A DNA stretch of 49,170 bases from positions 1 through 49,170 of the forward strand of contig JALHMY010000077.1 in the NCBI GenBank assembly GCA_022843805.1, read 5' to 3'. This DNA comes from Fuerstiella sp. (GTDB lineage: Bacteria; Planctomycetota; Planctomycetia; Planctomycetales; Planctomycetaceae). This document shows positions 7,549 to 18,127 of this stretch, in pieces. Each line of letters opens with the position of its first letter. Position 1 is the first letter of the stretch. The translations under genes and the position numbers were made by a program. Below the pieces are notes generated by a model. That model searched no databases and had not been told where the DNA came from. It worked only from the letters and a program-made list of their open reading frames with translations.

Positions 7549-9474
7549 TCAGTCACCGTCCGGCTCTTCGAGGTATGTGTAGCCATTCAGAGCCTCTTCG
7601 TAGAATTTTACGAACTGGCCTGCCTGCACATGATCAATTCGCCCTTCCCGAACTGCAATTTCCACTGCAACCTGCAGTTTATGAATCAAATCGCGCCCGC
7701 GAAACTGAACGTAATCCAAAACTTCACTGACGGTTTCGCCCTTAATAATCGTGTCCAGTATGACTTCTCCTGTCTCGGACAGGTCGACGTGCACTGCGTT
7801 TGTATCACCAAACAGGTTATGCAGATCCCCCAGGATTTCCTGATAGGCGCCGATAAGGAAGATCCCCAGATAGTACGGGGAGTTCTGGAATTCATGCAGC
7901 ATCAGAGTTCGCCGCACATCGCGACGATCAATGAACTGGTCAATCTTGCCGTCGGAATCGCACGTGATGTCACTCAGGACAGCATGGCGAGTCGGTCGGC
8001 GGTGTAAATGGTGAATAGGCATCACCGGGAACAGTTGTTTAATAGCCCATGAATCGGGAATCGACTGGAACAGCGAAAAGTTGCAGAAGTAGTTGTCCGA
8101 AAGCATCTTGTCCAGACGCTCAAGTTCTTCCGGCACATACTCCATGGTGGATGTCAGATTCCAGATACGATTGCAAATCGCAAAATAGATATTCTCGGCC
8201 TGACACCGCTGATCCAGTGGAAGATGCCCCGTATTAAACAGCGTCATGACCGTATCAATTGCCTGTTGTGCATCGTGGAAACTTTCCAGAGCGTTCCGCT
8301 GATTGATGCCGCGATAGGTCTGATAAAGTTCCTGTACTGCCTGGGACGCATCATCCGCCGGTGTGAGATTTTCCACCGATGTTTCTGAACCCTGCTGGGA
8401 CACTCCCAGCACACTGAAGACCAGCACACTGTGAAATGCTGAGATCGCACGTCCGCTTTCCGAGATGATGTTCGGATGAGGAACTTCAGCATCGTCGCAA
8501 ACCGACTGAATGCTGTAGACGACGTCCCGGGCGTATTCTTCCAGTGTATAATTCATGCTGGATTCAAAGTTTGTCTGAGAGCCGTCATAGTCAACTCCCA
8601 GACCACCGCCCACATCCATGTACTTCAGGCCGGCACCGCGGTGATAAAGTTCAGTATAAACCCTCACGGCTTCATTCAGAGCAGCTTTAACCTGACGAAT
8701 GTTTGTGATCTGACTGCCCAGATGGAAATGCAGCAGAGTGAAACAATCTTCCATTCCACGCTTTTTGAGTTCTTCGAGGGCCGTCAGAATCTCGTTTGCG
8801 CGAAGTCCGAATTTGGAACGGTATCCTCCTGAACTTTGCCAGCGACCTGCCCCACGAGCTGCCAGTTTTACTCTCATGCCGATCTGGGGACGCACTCCCA
8901 GACGTTCTGAGTACTTAAGAATCAGATCCAGTTCCGTGTATTTTTCCACCACGGGAATCACATGCCGGCCAACTTTCTGTGCCAGCAGTGCCATTTCAAT
9001 GAATTCAGCGTCCTTAAATCCGTTGCAGATAATCGGCGTCTGAGCTTCCGTCATCGCAACGACAGCAAGAAGTTCGGGCTTGCTGCCTGCCTCAAGACCG
9101 AAACCGAATTCTCTGCCGTACTCCACGATCTTCTCAACGACTTCCCGCTGCTGATTGACCTTGATCGGGTACACGCACGCATAGGTTCCGTTGTAGTTGT
9201 GTTCGCGAATCGCGTCGCCGAACACCTTATGAAGCATGCTCAGCCGGTCTTTGATAATGCCGTTAAAGCGAAGCAGTACGGGCACATCCAGGCCACGCAT
9301 CTGAAGACGTTCAATGAGTTCCTTCAGATCGATTGATCGGGCAGGATTACGATCGGGATGGACCTGCACATTGCCATTTTCGCTTACCGAAAAATACCCA
9401 TTGCCCCACCGGGGTACTTCATACATCTCTGCAGCGTCAACAGAACTCCAGCGAAGCGGGTTCGAATCAATCAT
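7549..9474 (-). CDS. speA: Biosynthetic arginine decarboxylase
   Basis: A 641-residue PLP enzyme of fold type III that converts arginine to agmatine for polyamine synthesis. It follows E. coli SpeA (about 658 residues) from end to end: WGNGYFSVSENG near the start, the PLP-lysine strand CVYPIKVNQQREVVEKI (Lys at about 105), GLEAGSKPEL, LLHFHLGSQITNIRQVK, the glycine loop MDVGGGLGVDYDGS, ISESGRAI, FSLFQSIPDSWAIKQLFPV, DITCDSDGKIDQFID and the C-terminal GYTYLEEPDGD. ATG 9474 has GGAG 11 bases upstream; a GTG at 9543 would add 23 residues unlike the family. It lies 209 bp behind secDF on the same strand, separated by hairpins. Repeat array B follows its stop. Confidence 0.97.
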   Translation of the reverse strand: MIDSNPLRWSSVDAAEMYEVPRWGNGYFSVSENGNVQVHPDRNPARSIDLKELIERLQMRGLDVPVLLRFNGIIKDRLSMLHKVFGDAIREHNYNGTYACVYPIKVNQQREVVEKIVEYGREFGFGLEAGSKPELLAVVAMTEAQTPIICNGFKDAEFIEMALLAQKVGRHVIPVVEKYTELDLILKYSERLGVRPQIGMRVKLAARGAGRWQSSGGYRSKFGLRANEILTALEELKKRGMEDCFTLLHFHLGSQITNIRQVKAALNEAVRVYTELYHRGAGLKYMDVGGGLGVDYDGSQTNFESSMNYTLEEYARDVVYSIQSVCDDAEVPHPNIISESGRAISAFHSVLVFSVLGVSQQGSETSVENLTPADDASQAVQELYQTYRGINQRNALESFHDAQQAIDTVMTLFNTGHLPLDQRCQAENIYFAICNRIWNLTSTMEYVPEELERLDKMLSDNYFCNFSLFQSIPDSWAIKQLFPVMPIHHLHRRPTRHAVLSDITCDSDGKIDQFIDRRDVRRTLMLHEFQNSPYYLGIFLIGAYQEILGDLHNLFGDTNAVHVDLSETGEVILDTIIKGETVSEVLDYVQFRGRDLIHKLQVAVEIAVREGRIDHVQAGQFVKFYEEALNGYTYLEEPDGD

Positions 9475-9587
9475 TCTGGCAAGGACTCCGGGGGTGTCAA
9501 TGAGTACCCAAATGAAGAAGCCCACACGCACAGGTGTGGGCACAGGACACAGGATATGTTTGCGAGTATTTCCATGTTGGCCAGCGG

Positions 9588-9662
9588 AAAGACCTGTTTC
9601 TGAAGGTCTTTCTGCCGAAATGCGGTCAGCATTTCCCGGACCGGTCTCAAACCGGCCGGTTC
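9588..9662 (-). terminator. Cluster of hairpins between secDF and speA
   Basis: Read on the minus strand after secDF: a palindromic AACCGGCCGGTT, then GAAATGC/GCATTTC (9617-9635), then AAAGACCT/AGGTCTTT (9588-9611). None has a long T tract. They probably end or attenuate secDF transcription before speA, but this is inferred from structure only. Confidence 0.45.
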
Positions 9663-9683
9663 TGACTCAGGGATTCTCTGTTA

Positions 9684-12600
9684 TCAGGCTTTCGCAGCTG
9701 CTTCCCGGTTCATCAGCCAGAGCATAACGGGACTGGCGACATAAACCGAGCTGTAAGTTCCCACGATAATGCCCACAAACAAGCAGAACGCGAATCCATG
9801 AATTCCTTCTCCACCCATTACGTAGAGAACAATGCAGACCAGAAAAGTGGCTGTCGATGTCAGCAGGGTACGCGACAAAGTCTGATTCAGTGAGTCGTTT
9901 ACCATCTGAACGGTAACCATCGGGTTCTTGCCTCGAACCTCACGAATTCGGTCAAACACCACGATTGTGTCGTTCAGCGAATAACCGACGAGTGTCAGAA
10001 AAGCGGCGATCAGTGGAAGATTGATTCTGAAGTCCTCGATCAGCAGCAGGTCGCCGATGGCAGTATTGTTGAGATAGGACACAACCGCGAGTGCACCCAG
10101 AGTAATAAGTACGTCATGGACCAGAGCAACAACCGCTGCAATACCGAAGGTGACATTCTGGAATCGGAACCAGATGTAGGCGATAATCGCGAGGTTAGTC
10201 AGGATAATCGCCAGCAACGCATTGCCCTTCATTTCACTGGCAACCGCACTGGTAAACGTGTTGACTTCATCGAAAAGCGGACTTTCAGCAAGGGTCTTCT
10301 GCATATCATCAAGCGCCATTTTCAGGTCTTCCGCGGGCAGTGCAGCCACTGTTCGAACAGCGACTCCATCATACTTTCTGACCTGCAGCTCCGATGCCTG
10401 TATTCCTGAACCCGCCGTGCCTTCGATGGCGAACAGCGCTTCCGGCTCAGGGTACTTGGGAGCATCGCCGGACTTTAGCTTCATCAGCGACGCGGAAAGC
10501 ATGTCGCCGATTGTTCCAGCAGCAACCTCTTCCGTCATTTTCAACTCAGCTTTTGATCCGCCGTCGAACTTCTTCAGGCTCAGTGCTTCTGCCGATTCAT
10601 CGTCCGCGGCGATTTTGATCGGACTGATCTCACCAAACTCCATCCCCACCATGCGAAGGTGCATTGAAGATTCGCCCTCAAACGATTTGAAGACTTTTTC
10701 TCTTACGCGTTCTTCGGCTGAAGTTTTCTCATCTGCGTTTTCTTCCGTATCGCTTTCGGTTGTTCGCAAACGGAAGTGCTTGCCAATCCCTTCCGTTTTT
10801 TCGCCGGCAATCGACAGACGTTCAAGAGAAAAGCTGTCCGTAAACTGACTGCCCAGAGCTTTTCGAACGTCATCCGTCCTGGCCTCTTCCTTCAACTGAA
10901 ATGTGACCATCGTGCCACCGGTGAAGTCAATGTCGTAATTCTGCTGGCCACGAACAAAGAACACCAGCATTCCGATAACAATGGACGTAATAGAAAGTCC
11001 CGCACAAAGTCGCGATTTGCCCAAAAAGTCGAAATTCGTAACGCCCACAGCGTTCATCATTGTCAGAGTTGTGGCAATACGTCGTTTTTCAATCAAATCG
11101 AACAGAAGCCGACCAACGTACAATGCTGTAAACATACTGACCGTAATACCAATAAACAGTGTGACAGCAAATCCCTTCACCGTATCTGTCCCGATCATGA
11201 ACAACACGACGGCCGACAACAGCGTCGTCACGTTGGAGTCAACAATCGGTCCGAACGCCTTGTCAAATCCATTGTGAATCGCCATCCGCAGGCTGGAACC
11301 CCGACTCAGGTCTTCTCGCATTCGTTCGTAAATCAGAACGTTGGCGTCCACCGCCATTGCGATTGACAGGACAAGCCCCGCAAGCCCTGGAAGAGTGAAC
11401 GTCGCATTGATCATCACCATGATCGAGACAACAAGCACCAGGTTGAGCACAACGCAGATCACCGCCACGAGGCCGGCCAGCCGGTAATACAGAATCATGA
11501 AGCCGACAACACACAGACCCCCAAGAAGAACTGACTGCACTCCGCTTCGTCGAACATCGGCACCCAGAGTGGGATCCACCGTCGCTTCGCTCAGCGGTTT
11601 CGGATCGATTGGGACTTCGAGAGCCCCGGCGTTCAGAACATCGGTCAGTTCCTCAGCTTCTTCACGGGAAAATCCGTTAATTCCACCCTCGATAAAACCT
11701 CTGTCGGCAATTACCGTTTTGATGGATGGGGCCGAATAAACCTGACGGTCGAGCAGAATTGCGAGTCGGCGAGTCTGGCCGCCCGGACGAGGGAGGTTGC
11801 GGCTTGTCAGCTGCTGAAACAGGAATCCGCCCCGCTGGTTGAAAGAAAAGTTGACGATAATCTTCCCGTCCGGCCCAAATCCCGGACTTGATGACGTCAG
11901 GTATTTTCCTGTCACTCGCTCTTCCGGAGGATCCACCAGCAGCAGGTACTCCTCGGTGTTGTATTTTTCGGTCTTGCCATTCACAGTCCGCAGTCGCTCG
12001 ACCGGACGGCTCACTATGCTGCTGTCGTTAAGCAGCTTCGGCTGATTGTCTTTCTCTGCAGCCAGGCGCCAGATCGCAATCGGATTGTTAAATGCGTCAA
12101 GCAGTTCGCTGGTGTCTTTACCCAGCTGCATCGCCTGCTTGACAATATCAGAGTCCTCAACCGGATTGGCTGCAATAAAGAAATCGAGGCTTCCCAGTTT
12201 GGTAATACGTCGTTTAATTTCGTCTACAGCCTGCGGATCCTCTCCAGGAACGATTACCTCAATGCGGTCTGATCCCACTTGCCGGACGGTGATTTCTTCT
12301 GTGCCGGAAGGATTGATTCGCTTGGCAACCGCCCCAACCATTTTATCCATGATCGCGCTGGTGACCTGCTTTCCTTCACCCTGAACCTTAAAGACGATGT
12401 TTGTTCCGCCTTTCAGGTCAATTCCCAGTCGCAGAGTATCCTCAAGGGGCCTGCCCGTTACAAAGGCGCTCACGAACGGTGCGACACTCATTACGACAGC
12501 AAACAGGCAGACGCCAATTCTGAACCCCCATTCCTTCACTCGCATAGCATTGGCAAGGAGCTGGCCGATCACAAATGGCATGATGATCAGTGCCAGAGCC

Positions 12601-12782
12601 CCAATTAACAGCAAAAAACTGCCCAGACCAGAACCTCCGGAGGCAGCTTCCGCGGCACCAGCTGCTTCTGCAGCGGCCGTCGTTGCTGTGTTGACCGCCT
12701 CGGCAGCGTCGCTTTTTTCGGCAGTCGACGTGGCAGAGTCCTGAATGGCAAGGGTCAGCAATCCGTTGAGGAATGAGTGCAT
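9684..12782 (-). CDS. secDF: Fused protein-export membrane protein SecD-SecF
   Basis: At 1032 residues this is SecD and SecF in one chain, the accessory RND-type motor that uses proton or sodium flow to pull proteins out of the SecYEG channel. After an Ala-rich extension (about 16-50) and two membrane helices comes the SecD D1 motif LRLGIDLKGGTNIVFKV (about 117-133), then the periplasmic P1 domain, then D4 AMAVDANVLIYERMREDL. SecF starts with NYDIDFTGGTMVTFQL, has an unusually long, acidic periplasmic insert (about 690-830), and ends with YSLNDTIVVFDRIRE and six membrane helices. The ATG at 12782 is the first in frame. YajC lies 185 bp upstream on the same strand and tgt beyond it, the classic tgt-yajC-secDF order. 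Confidence 0.97.
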   Translation of the reverse strand: MHSFLNGLLTLAIQDSATSTAEKSDAAEAVNTATTAAAEAAGAAEAASGGSGLGSFLLLIGALALIIMPFVIGQLLANAMRVKEWGFRIGVCLFAVVMSVAPFVSAFVTGRPLEDTLRLGIDLKGGTNIVFKVQGEGKQVTSAIMDKMVGAVAKRINPSGTEEITVRQVGSDRIEVIVPGEDPQAVDEIKRRITKLGSLDFFIAANPVEDSDIVKQAMQLGKDTSELLDAFNNPIAIWRLAAEKDNQPKLLNDSSIVSRPVERLRTVNGKTEKYNTEEYLLLVDPPEERVTGKYLTSSSPGFGPDGKIIVNFSFNQRGGFLFQQLTSRNLPRPGGQTRRLAILLDRQVYSAPSIKTVIADRGFIEGGINGFSREEAEELTDVLNAGALEVPIDPKPLSEATVDPTLGADVRRSGVQSVLLGGLCVVGFMILYYRLAGLVAVICVVLNLVLVVSIMVMINATFTLPGLAGLVLSIAMAVDANVLIYERMREDLSRGSSLRMAIHNGFDKAFGPIVDSNVTTLLSAVVLFMIGTDTVKGFAVTLFIGITVSMFTALYVGRLLFDLIEKRRIATTLTMMNAVGVTNFDFLGKSRLCAGLSITSIVIGMLVFFVRGQQNYDIDFTGGTMVTFQLKEEARTDDVRKALGSQFTDSFSLERLSIAGEKTEGIGKHFRLRTTESDTEENADEKTSAEERVREKVFKSFEGESSMHLRMVGMEFGEISPIKIAADDESAEALSLKKFDGGSKAELKMTEEVAAGTIGDMLSASLMKLKSGDAPKYPEPEALFAIEGTAGSGIQASELQVRKYDGVAVRTVAALPAEDLKMALDDMQKTLAESPLFDEVNTFTSAVASEMKGNALLAIILTNLAIIAYIWFRFQNVTFGIAAVVALVHDVLITLGALAVVSYLNNTAIGDLLLIEDFRINLPLIAAFLTLVGYSLNDTIVVFDRIREVRGKNPMVTVQMVNDSLNQTLSRTLLTSTATFLVCIVLYVMGGEGIHGFAFCLFVGIIVGTYSSVYVASPVMLWLMNREAAAKA

Positions 12783-12967
12783 CGTTTGTTTCCTGAGGCT
12801 GTCAGCGGCGAGTTAAAGGTTGAGGAAAAACAGATCATCCGAACAACTGGCTGACCGTATATGTATCGAATTTTACACAAAGAATACAAATGATTGGCTA
12901 ATCGGACTGATGAGTCCCGAGAAGCATCGCGTGCCGCAAAAAGCTCTGCGACGACCTGGCCGGACGA

Positions 12968-13342
12968 TCACTTCGATGACTCGGCCTCGGATTTTTCTTC
13001 ATACGGACCAGTAATGCTGCTCCGCAAAAACTTGATCCGAGTATTGTCGTCAACTTTCAGTGTGACCCTTGTCCCGTCGCCGGAAATGTCGACGATTGTG
13101 CCAATCATCCCCCCGGCAGTCACAACCTTGTCATTCTTCTTGAGGCTGGACAACAGCTCCTGCCGCCGCCGTGCCTCCTTCTGCTGCGGCCGCATCAGAA
13201 TGAAGTAAAAGAACAACACGATCAGGAACATTGGCAGAAACTGGATGAGCGGATTCACTTCGGGTGGCTTACCGCCCGCCGCCTCATCCCATGCCAGGAT
13301 CGTTAATTTGTTGAGTTGTGTGAGCCCTGAAAGAAACGTCAC
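12968..13342 (-). CDS. yajC: Preprotein translocase subunit YajC
   Basis: A 124-residue single-pass membrane protein that joins SecDF in the holotranslocon. The helix is LIQFLPMFLIVLFFYFILM (about 32-50), followed at once by the family signature RPQQKEARRRQELLSSLKKND and the SH3-like turn KVVTAGGMIGTIVDISGDGTRV. The acidic C-tail is EEKSEAESSK. The start is GTG 13342 with AGGTGGAA just upstream. It lies between tgt and secDF on the same strand. Confidence 0.96.
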   Translation of the reverse strand: MTFLSGLTQLNKLTILAWDEAAGGKPPEVNPLIQFLPMFLIVLFFYFILMRPQQKEARRRQELLSSLKKNDKVVTAGGMIGTIVDISGDGTRVTLKVDDNTRIKFLRSSITGPYEEKSEAESSK

Positions 13343-13474
13343 CGAGTTCCACCTGACTTCAAATTCAATGATCGCCGGGCTATTGAGGAGCTCCCACCAA
13401 AGGGATCACACGCTGCTACAGGCCGCATTTTTGAACTGCCGCCAATTGCCTGACTTCGGGAAAAACGCGGTATA

Positions 13475-14593
13475 TTAGAGCTGTCGCTGCCAGCGAGCAA
13501 GCTGATTCGCACGGAACTCGCCCGCCTCGCCCCTGATTATCGCCTGTCGGAGTCCCCTCACAAGCTGCTGATAGAACGTCAGATTGTGCAGTGACAGCAG
13601 TATCGGCCCCAGCATCTCCTTCGATACAAACAGGTGACGCAGGTAGGCCCGACTATAACGAGTACACGCCGTGCAGCTGCACTCCGCATCGAGCGGACGC
13701 TCATCCCTCTGATGAATTGCATTCCGAAGGCGAATCGGTCCCTGACTCGTGAATGCCATAGCATTTCGGCCATTTCGAGTCGGCATGACACAGTCAAACA
13801 TGTCAACTCCCCGACACACCGCCTCCAGCAAATCCTCCGGACGTCCCACCCCCATTAAGTATCGTGGCTTTTCTGACGGCAGCAGCGGCACAGTGACGTC
13901 CAAAGTGGCATACATGGCCGCTGGTGACTCACCAACGCTCAATCCGCCAATCGCATATCCAGGAAATCCCAGCGGCAGCAGCCCTTCCGCCGACCGATGC
14001 CTCATTTGAGCATGAACGCCCCCCTGAATGATCCCAAATAATGCCTGATCGGTTCGCATCTGAGCGTCTCTGCAACGCTGTGCCCACCGAGTCGTCCGAT
14101 CGACGGCTACCTGAATTCGTTCAACAGACTCGCCAGAGGGTGGACATTCGTCCAGGCACATGATGCAGTCCGCTCCCAGTTGTTCCTGGATTCTGACAGC
14201 TCGCTCAGGACTCAGTTCCAGCGTGCTTCCATCGATATGTGATCGAAACACCACCTTCTCGTCACTCATCTGACGCAACTGGGCGAGGCTGAAGACCTGA
14301 AAACCGCCGCTGTCGGTCAGAATTGGCCCTGACCAGTCCATGAAGCGATGCAACCCCCCCATGGCCTCCACGATGTCAGCGCCCGGACGAAGGGCCAGAT
14401 GATAGGTATTGGCAAGCAGCATCTCGGCGCCTGCTTCTCTGAGTTGAGCCGGCAATAGACCTTTAACGGTTGCGAGCGTACCCACGGGCATAAACGCAGG
14501 AGTTTGAATTTCTCCATGCGGAGTATTCCAGCGCCCGGCCCGGGCTCCGGTGGAGGGATCAGTTGCGTCCAGTTGAAATTGAAAATTGCTCAT
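13475..14593 (-). CDS. tgt: Queuine tRNA-ribosyltransferase
   Basis: A 372-residue TIM-barrel enzyme that exchanges guanine-34 of GUN-anticodon tRNAs for preQ1, a step in queuosine synthesis. Visible are PAFMPVGTLATVKGLLP, the general-base region ILTDSGGFQVFSLAQLRQ, substrate-binding DCIMCLDECPPSGES and GIIQGG, the nucleophile Asp in MFDCVMPTRNGRNA, and the zinc site CSCTACTRYSRAYLRHLF. The length matches E. coli Tgt (375). I chose ATG 14593 because the homologous N-terminus MSNFQFQLDATDP starts there; 16 extra residues up to 14641 look non-homologous. No strong ribosome site is seen. The yajC-secDF genes follow on the same strand 132 bp away. No queA is in the window. Confidence 0.97.
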   Translation of the reverse strand: MSNFQFQLDATDPSTGARAGRWNTPHGEIQTPAFMPVGTLATVKGLLPAQLREAGAEMLLANTYHLALRPGADIVEAMGGLHRFMDWSGPILTDSGGFQVFSLAQLRQMSDEKVVFRSHIDGSTLELSPERAVRIQEQLGADCIMCLDECPPSGESVERIQVAVDRTTRWAQRCRDAQMRTDQALFGIIQGGVHAQMRHRSAEGLLPLGFPGYAIGGLSVGESPAAMYATLDVTVPLLPSEKPRYLMGVGRPEDLLEAVCRGVDMFDCVMPTRNGRNAMAFTSQGPIRLRNAIHQRDERPLDAECSCTACTRYSRAYLRHLFVSKEMLGPILLSLHNLTFYQQLVRGLRQAIIRGEAGEFRANQLARWQRQL

Positions 14594-15143
14594 CGCGTCG
14601 GAAAACGTAGCGAAGCCCAACACAATCATCAAGCAGGTCAACAGATTCCTCCTGTACTTCCCTGCTTAGCATACGCCGCCCTTTCCACACATGTTAACCC
14701 TAAAAACGGCTGAGTTGCCGGCTCAAAACGTGCAATCGCAAAGTGTCGGTTTTTCCCGGTCATTGTGGTCGAACAGCAACCTTCGGCTTCTGACTGAGGG
14801 AGAAAATTGGGCAGGTGCTACGAACTGGGTCTCAGGCGGCAATTGGGGCAATATGTTCGATGCCCCAGGGGGATGCCGAAAAAATTCCTTTTGCGACAGA
14901 GTTCACTGCACATAATTCCTATTGCTCCTAAACTACGTATTTATCCCGAATAGACTGTTCGGCTCCACCGAATCAGTCCGGAATTGATTTCCCGGGTGAA
15001 CTCCCTTACTTTTGCTGAATCAGACTGCATCGCGGGGCCAATTGTCGATTGGGATAGTACATTTTGGCCGCATTGTCAGAATCTGCCGTAGAGATTGTGT
15101 CACGACCTTTTGTCGTGGATTCAAGCAAGATTGGTCGTTTGTT
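14594..15143. other. Divergent promoter region tgt / MMPL permease
   Basis: These 550 bp hold no credible gene. One hairpin is clear: TGGGGCA (14844-14850) with TGCCCCA (14861-14867) around a 10-base loop. Promoters for the leftward tgt operon and the rightward MMPL gene must lie here, but I cannot place them reliably. Confidence 0.45.
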
Positions 15144-18077
15144 ATGAAGACATTTCTGCAAAGACGAGATCCCTGGGGACACGGGATTTCACTTTGGCTC
15201 ATCTGTGGCGTGGCGATGGTGCTTCCGCTGATGGGATGGTCGTTAACGCATATTCGACTTGAAAATGACGTTGCTGGCTGGCTGCCCAAAGATGACCCGC
15301 AGACACTTATTCTTGACTGGTATCAAAAACATTTCCCGGCTGAAGATCGAATTCTGTTGTCATGGGATGGGTGCACGCTAACGGATCCGCGAATTGATCT
15401 TCTTGTTCAGCAGCTGAGTGGAATAAAAAAGAACGGCCAGCGAGAGGGAGGATCGCCGCTGATTCGTGAGGTTCGACAACCGGCAGATCTGTTGAAACGA
15501 ATGGCGAAGGAAGGGGTTCCATTTGAGACAGCTCTGTCAAGAACACACGGGCTGCTCACTGGTGACGGACCGCTTTGCCTGCGGTTTTCCGACAGCGGTC
15601 GCCTGCGAGGTGATTACCTGCGGAAAGAAGTCCTGAAGCTGGCTGAACAACACGGCTTGAAGGTGACGATTGTGCAGCAATCGCTTTCCATGCCGACGAA
15701 TGAAGGCCTGGACATTGAGGACGAAGCCAGCTTTAAGCTCAATGATGCGATTTCGGATTATATCCGATCGCGTCCGGTGTTTGATCTTCAGCTCTCCTGG
15801 CCTCGGATGCATATTGATTCATCGTCGACCGAGTCCTTTCGTCAGGCGCTTCTGACACTTGCTGAATCCGATGTACCGCAGGGTCAGGACGCTAAGCCCT
15901 GCATTGAAGAGACATTCTTCATACCGGGATCAATGGCGGCCGTATCCGTTGCGCTGAACGAAGCGGGTGCAGCCGACCATAAGGCGGCTCTGGCGGACAT
16001 CAGGGAGGCCCTGCAGGTTGTCGGAATTCCTGCTGAATCGGTTCATCTTGGAGGACGACCGGTAGCTGGAACAGCTCTGAATCAGGCGGTCAAGCACGCC
16101 GGATGGAATCGCGCTTTCCCGATCTGGGATCTGCCTCAGCGATCGCCGATTCTGCTATCGGCACTTGTCACATTCATTTTCTCGATCATCGTTCTTCGGA
16201 GCATTCGTCTGACAATTCTTGTTCAGGCAGTTTCAATTCTCTGCGCGATCGCCACAACGTCACTTGTGCCCGTTACCGGCGGCAGCATGAATATGGTGCT
16301 GGTTGTTATGCCAACACTGCTTGTTGTGCTCACGGTGTCAGGAGCCATTCATCTTTGCAACTACTGGAAGTCTTCCGAAATCGACGACCCGGTAAAGTCT
16401 GTCCATCACGCTGCCAAAGTGGCATGGCTGCCATGTCTTGGAGCCAGCGGCACGACGGCCATTGGCTTCGCATCGCTAATGACGGGCACCCTGATTCCAG
16501 TGCGTGATTTCGGAATTTATGCAGCGATTGGATGTGTGGTTTCGTTTGGGTGTGTGCTGTATCTGCTGCCTGCTCTGATGCTCTACTGGCCCCGCCGTCC
16601 CCCCCAAAATCAAACTCATGACACATCTGCCTGGCGACTGCTCGGAAAATGCCTGACAACTTACCCGACCGTCGTCAGCCTCGTTTGCCTGGCAGTAACG
16701 GCTCTTTGCACCTGGGGACTGAAGGACTTTCGAACCGAGACAAAAGTGATTCGCTATTTCCCTGACGAATCCCGGGTCGCGCAGGATTACTACTTTCTCG
16801 AGGAAAATCTGTCGGGCATTGTACCGGTCGATACAATTGTAAAGTTTGACCGAGCATCACAGCAGCAGATCCCCTTCATGGATCGTGCACGAAAAGTGAT
16901 GCAGATTCAGGAATCTTTGCGGAAGCATCCGGAAGTCAGCGGCACTCTCTCTCTGGCTTCGTTCCTCGACCTCGAAGACCGTGAAATCGCGGGATTGACC
17001 CGCATGCAGAGGATGCAGCACAAGCGACGAGAATCTGCCATTGAAGAGCGTATTCATGAAAAGCTGGCTGCCGGAGGTGAAGAGGCGGAAGGCCTTGCAT
17101 CAATGCTGGCGATCGCAAAGGGAGATACCGACTGGCTGAAAAAGGGTGATCGTCGACTTAATGCCGATGGAGATGAATTATGGCGAATCACCTGTCAGTC
17201 GAGCATTATGTCCGACTACGACTACGCTGATCTGACTCGTGAACTGGACGAAATTACACAAAAACACCTGGCAGAAATTGGCAGCGCGGGCACAGGCCAT
17301 ATCGTTACCGGGCTCATTCCCATCTTTCTCCGAACTCAGCAGGCACTGCTTGAAAGCCTGATCAGAAGCTTTGGTGTGGCCTACCTGGTGATTGGATTTG
17401 TCGTTGCTCTCATGCTGCGAAGCGTTGTTGCCTCGTTTTACGCAATGCTTCCGAACATCATGCCGGTTCTGATGATGTTCGGGCTTCTCGCCTGGGGTGG
17501 AATTCGAGTGGATATTGGCACGATGATCACCGCCTCGGTCGCTCTGGGTATTGCCGTCGATGGCACATTGCATTTAATTACCTGGTTTCAGCTGCTGATT
17601 GCACAGGGACTTTCACGAAAGGAAGCCGTTTCCGTTGCACTTGAGCACTGCGGACCGGCACTCTGGCAGACAAGTGCGGCCATCGGACTCGGAATGCTGG
17701 CCCTGTTTCCCGTTGAACTATTGCTCATCAGTCGTTTTGGCTGGATTATGGCGGGAATGATCTTTTTTGCTCTGGTGGGAGATGTAATCCTGCTCCCGGC
17801 TCTTCTCGCCGGCCCTCTCGGAGCAATTCTCGAAAAGAAAACTGGAAAGGCAAACATTGCATCCGCTTCCCGCGTTCCTGAAAATCCCCGAGATGATGTG
17901 ACCGTACCGGCGAGTCTCAGTTTGAGCAGTGGTGGACTCGAACCTGGAGCCGGAGCTTCTCTAAAAACGGAGTCCAATGACTCCGGCATTGTCGGAACAA
18001 CTGCCCAAACCCGGCCAATTACGGGACATCCTCATTTCGGGCGAGTTTCCAAAGTCAGTCGCAAAGAGAAGAAATAG
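15144..18077 (+). CDS. MMPL/RND-superfamily permease
   Basis: A 977-residue inner-membrane transporter of the MMPL branch of the RND superfamily, which mostly moves lipids and other hydrophobic molecules by proton flow. It has two repeats. Helix 1 (about 14-36) is followed by a periplasmic domain starting NDVAGWLPKDDP, then a block of five helices; the second repeat does the same. The proton-relay motif in repeat 2 reads ASVALGIAVDGTLHLITW. The second periplasmic domain has a charged insert (EDREIAGLTRMQRMQHKRRE...). About 90 C-terminal residues are polar and disordered. ATG 15144 begins a normal signal-anchor; the frame is open back to 15012. The substrate is unknown. A small membrane protein follows 50 bp later. 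Confidence 0.92.
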   Translation: MKTFLQRRDPWGHGISLWLICGVAMVLPLMGWSLTHIRLENDVAGWLPKDDPQTLILDWYQKHFPAEDRILLSWDGCTLTDPRIDLLVQQLSGIKKNGQREGGSPLIREVRQPADLLKRMAKEGVPFETALSRTHGLLTGDGPLCLRFSDSGRLRGDYLRKEVLKLAEQHGLKVTIVQQSLSMPTNEGLDIEDEASFKLNDAISDYIRSRPVFDLQLSWPRMHIDSSSTESFRQALLTLAESDVPQGQDAKPCIEETFFIPGSMAAVSVALNEAGAADHKAALADIREALQVVGIPAESVHLGGRPVAGTALNQAVKHAGWNRAFPIWDLPQRSPILLSALVTFIFSIIVLRSIRLTILVQAVSILCAIATTSLVPVTGGSMNMVLVVMPTLLVVLTVSGAIHLCNYWKSSEIDDPVKSVHHAAKVAWLPCLGASGTTAIGFASLMTGTLIPVRDFGIYAAIGCVVSFGCVLYLLPALMLYWPRRPPQNQTHDTSAWRLLGKCLTTYPTVVSLVCLAVTALCTWGLKDFRTETKVIRYFPDESRVAQDYYFLEENLSGIVPVDTIVKFDRASQQQIPFMDRARKVMQIQESLRKHPEVSGTLSLASFLDLEDREIAGLTRMQRMQHKRRESAIEERIHEKLAAGGEEAEGLASMLAIAKGDTDWLKKGDRRLNADGDELWRITCQSSIMSDYDYADLTRELDEITQKHLAEIGSAGTGHIVTGLIPIFLRTQQALLESLIRSFGVAYLVIGFVVALMLRSVVASFYAMLPNIMPVLMMFGLLAWGGIRVDIGTMITASVALGIAVDGTLHLITWFQLLIAQGLSRKEAVSVALEHCGPALWQTSAAIGLGMLALFPVELLLISRFGWIMAGMIFFALVGDVILLPALLAGPLGAILEKKTGKANIASASRVPENPRDDVTVPASLSLSSGGLEPGAGASLKTESNDSGIVGTTAQTRPITGHPHFGRVSKVSRKEKK

Positions 18078-18127
18078 TCGGCCTCTTTCCGCCAGTCGTG
18101 AAGACTCCAGTTGATCGGATGATTTTG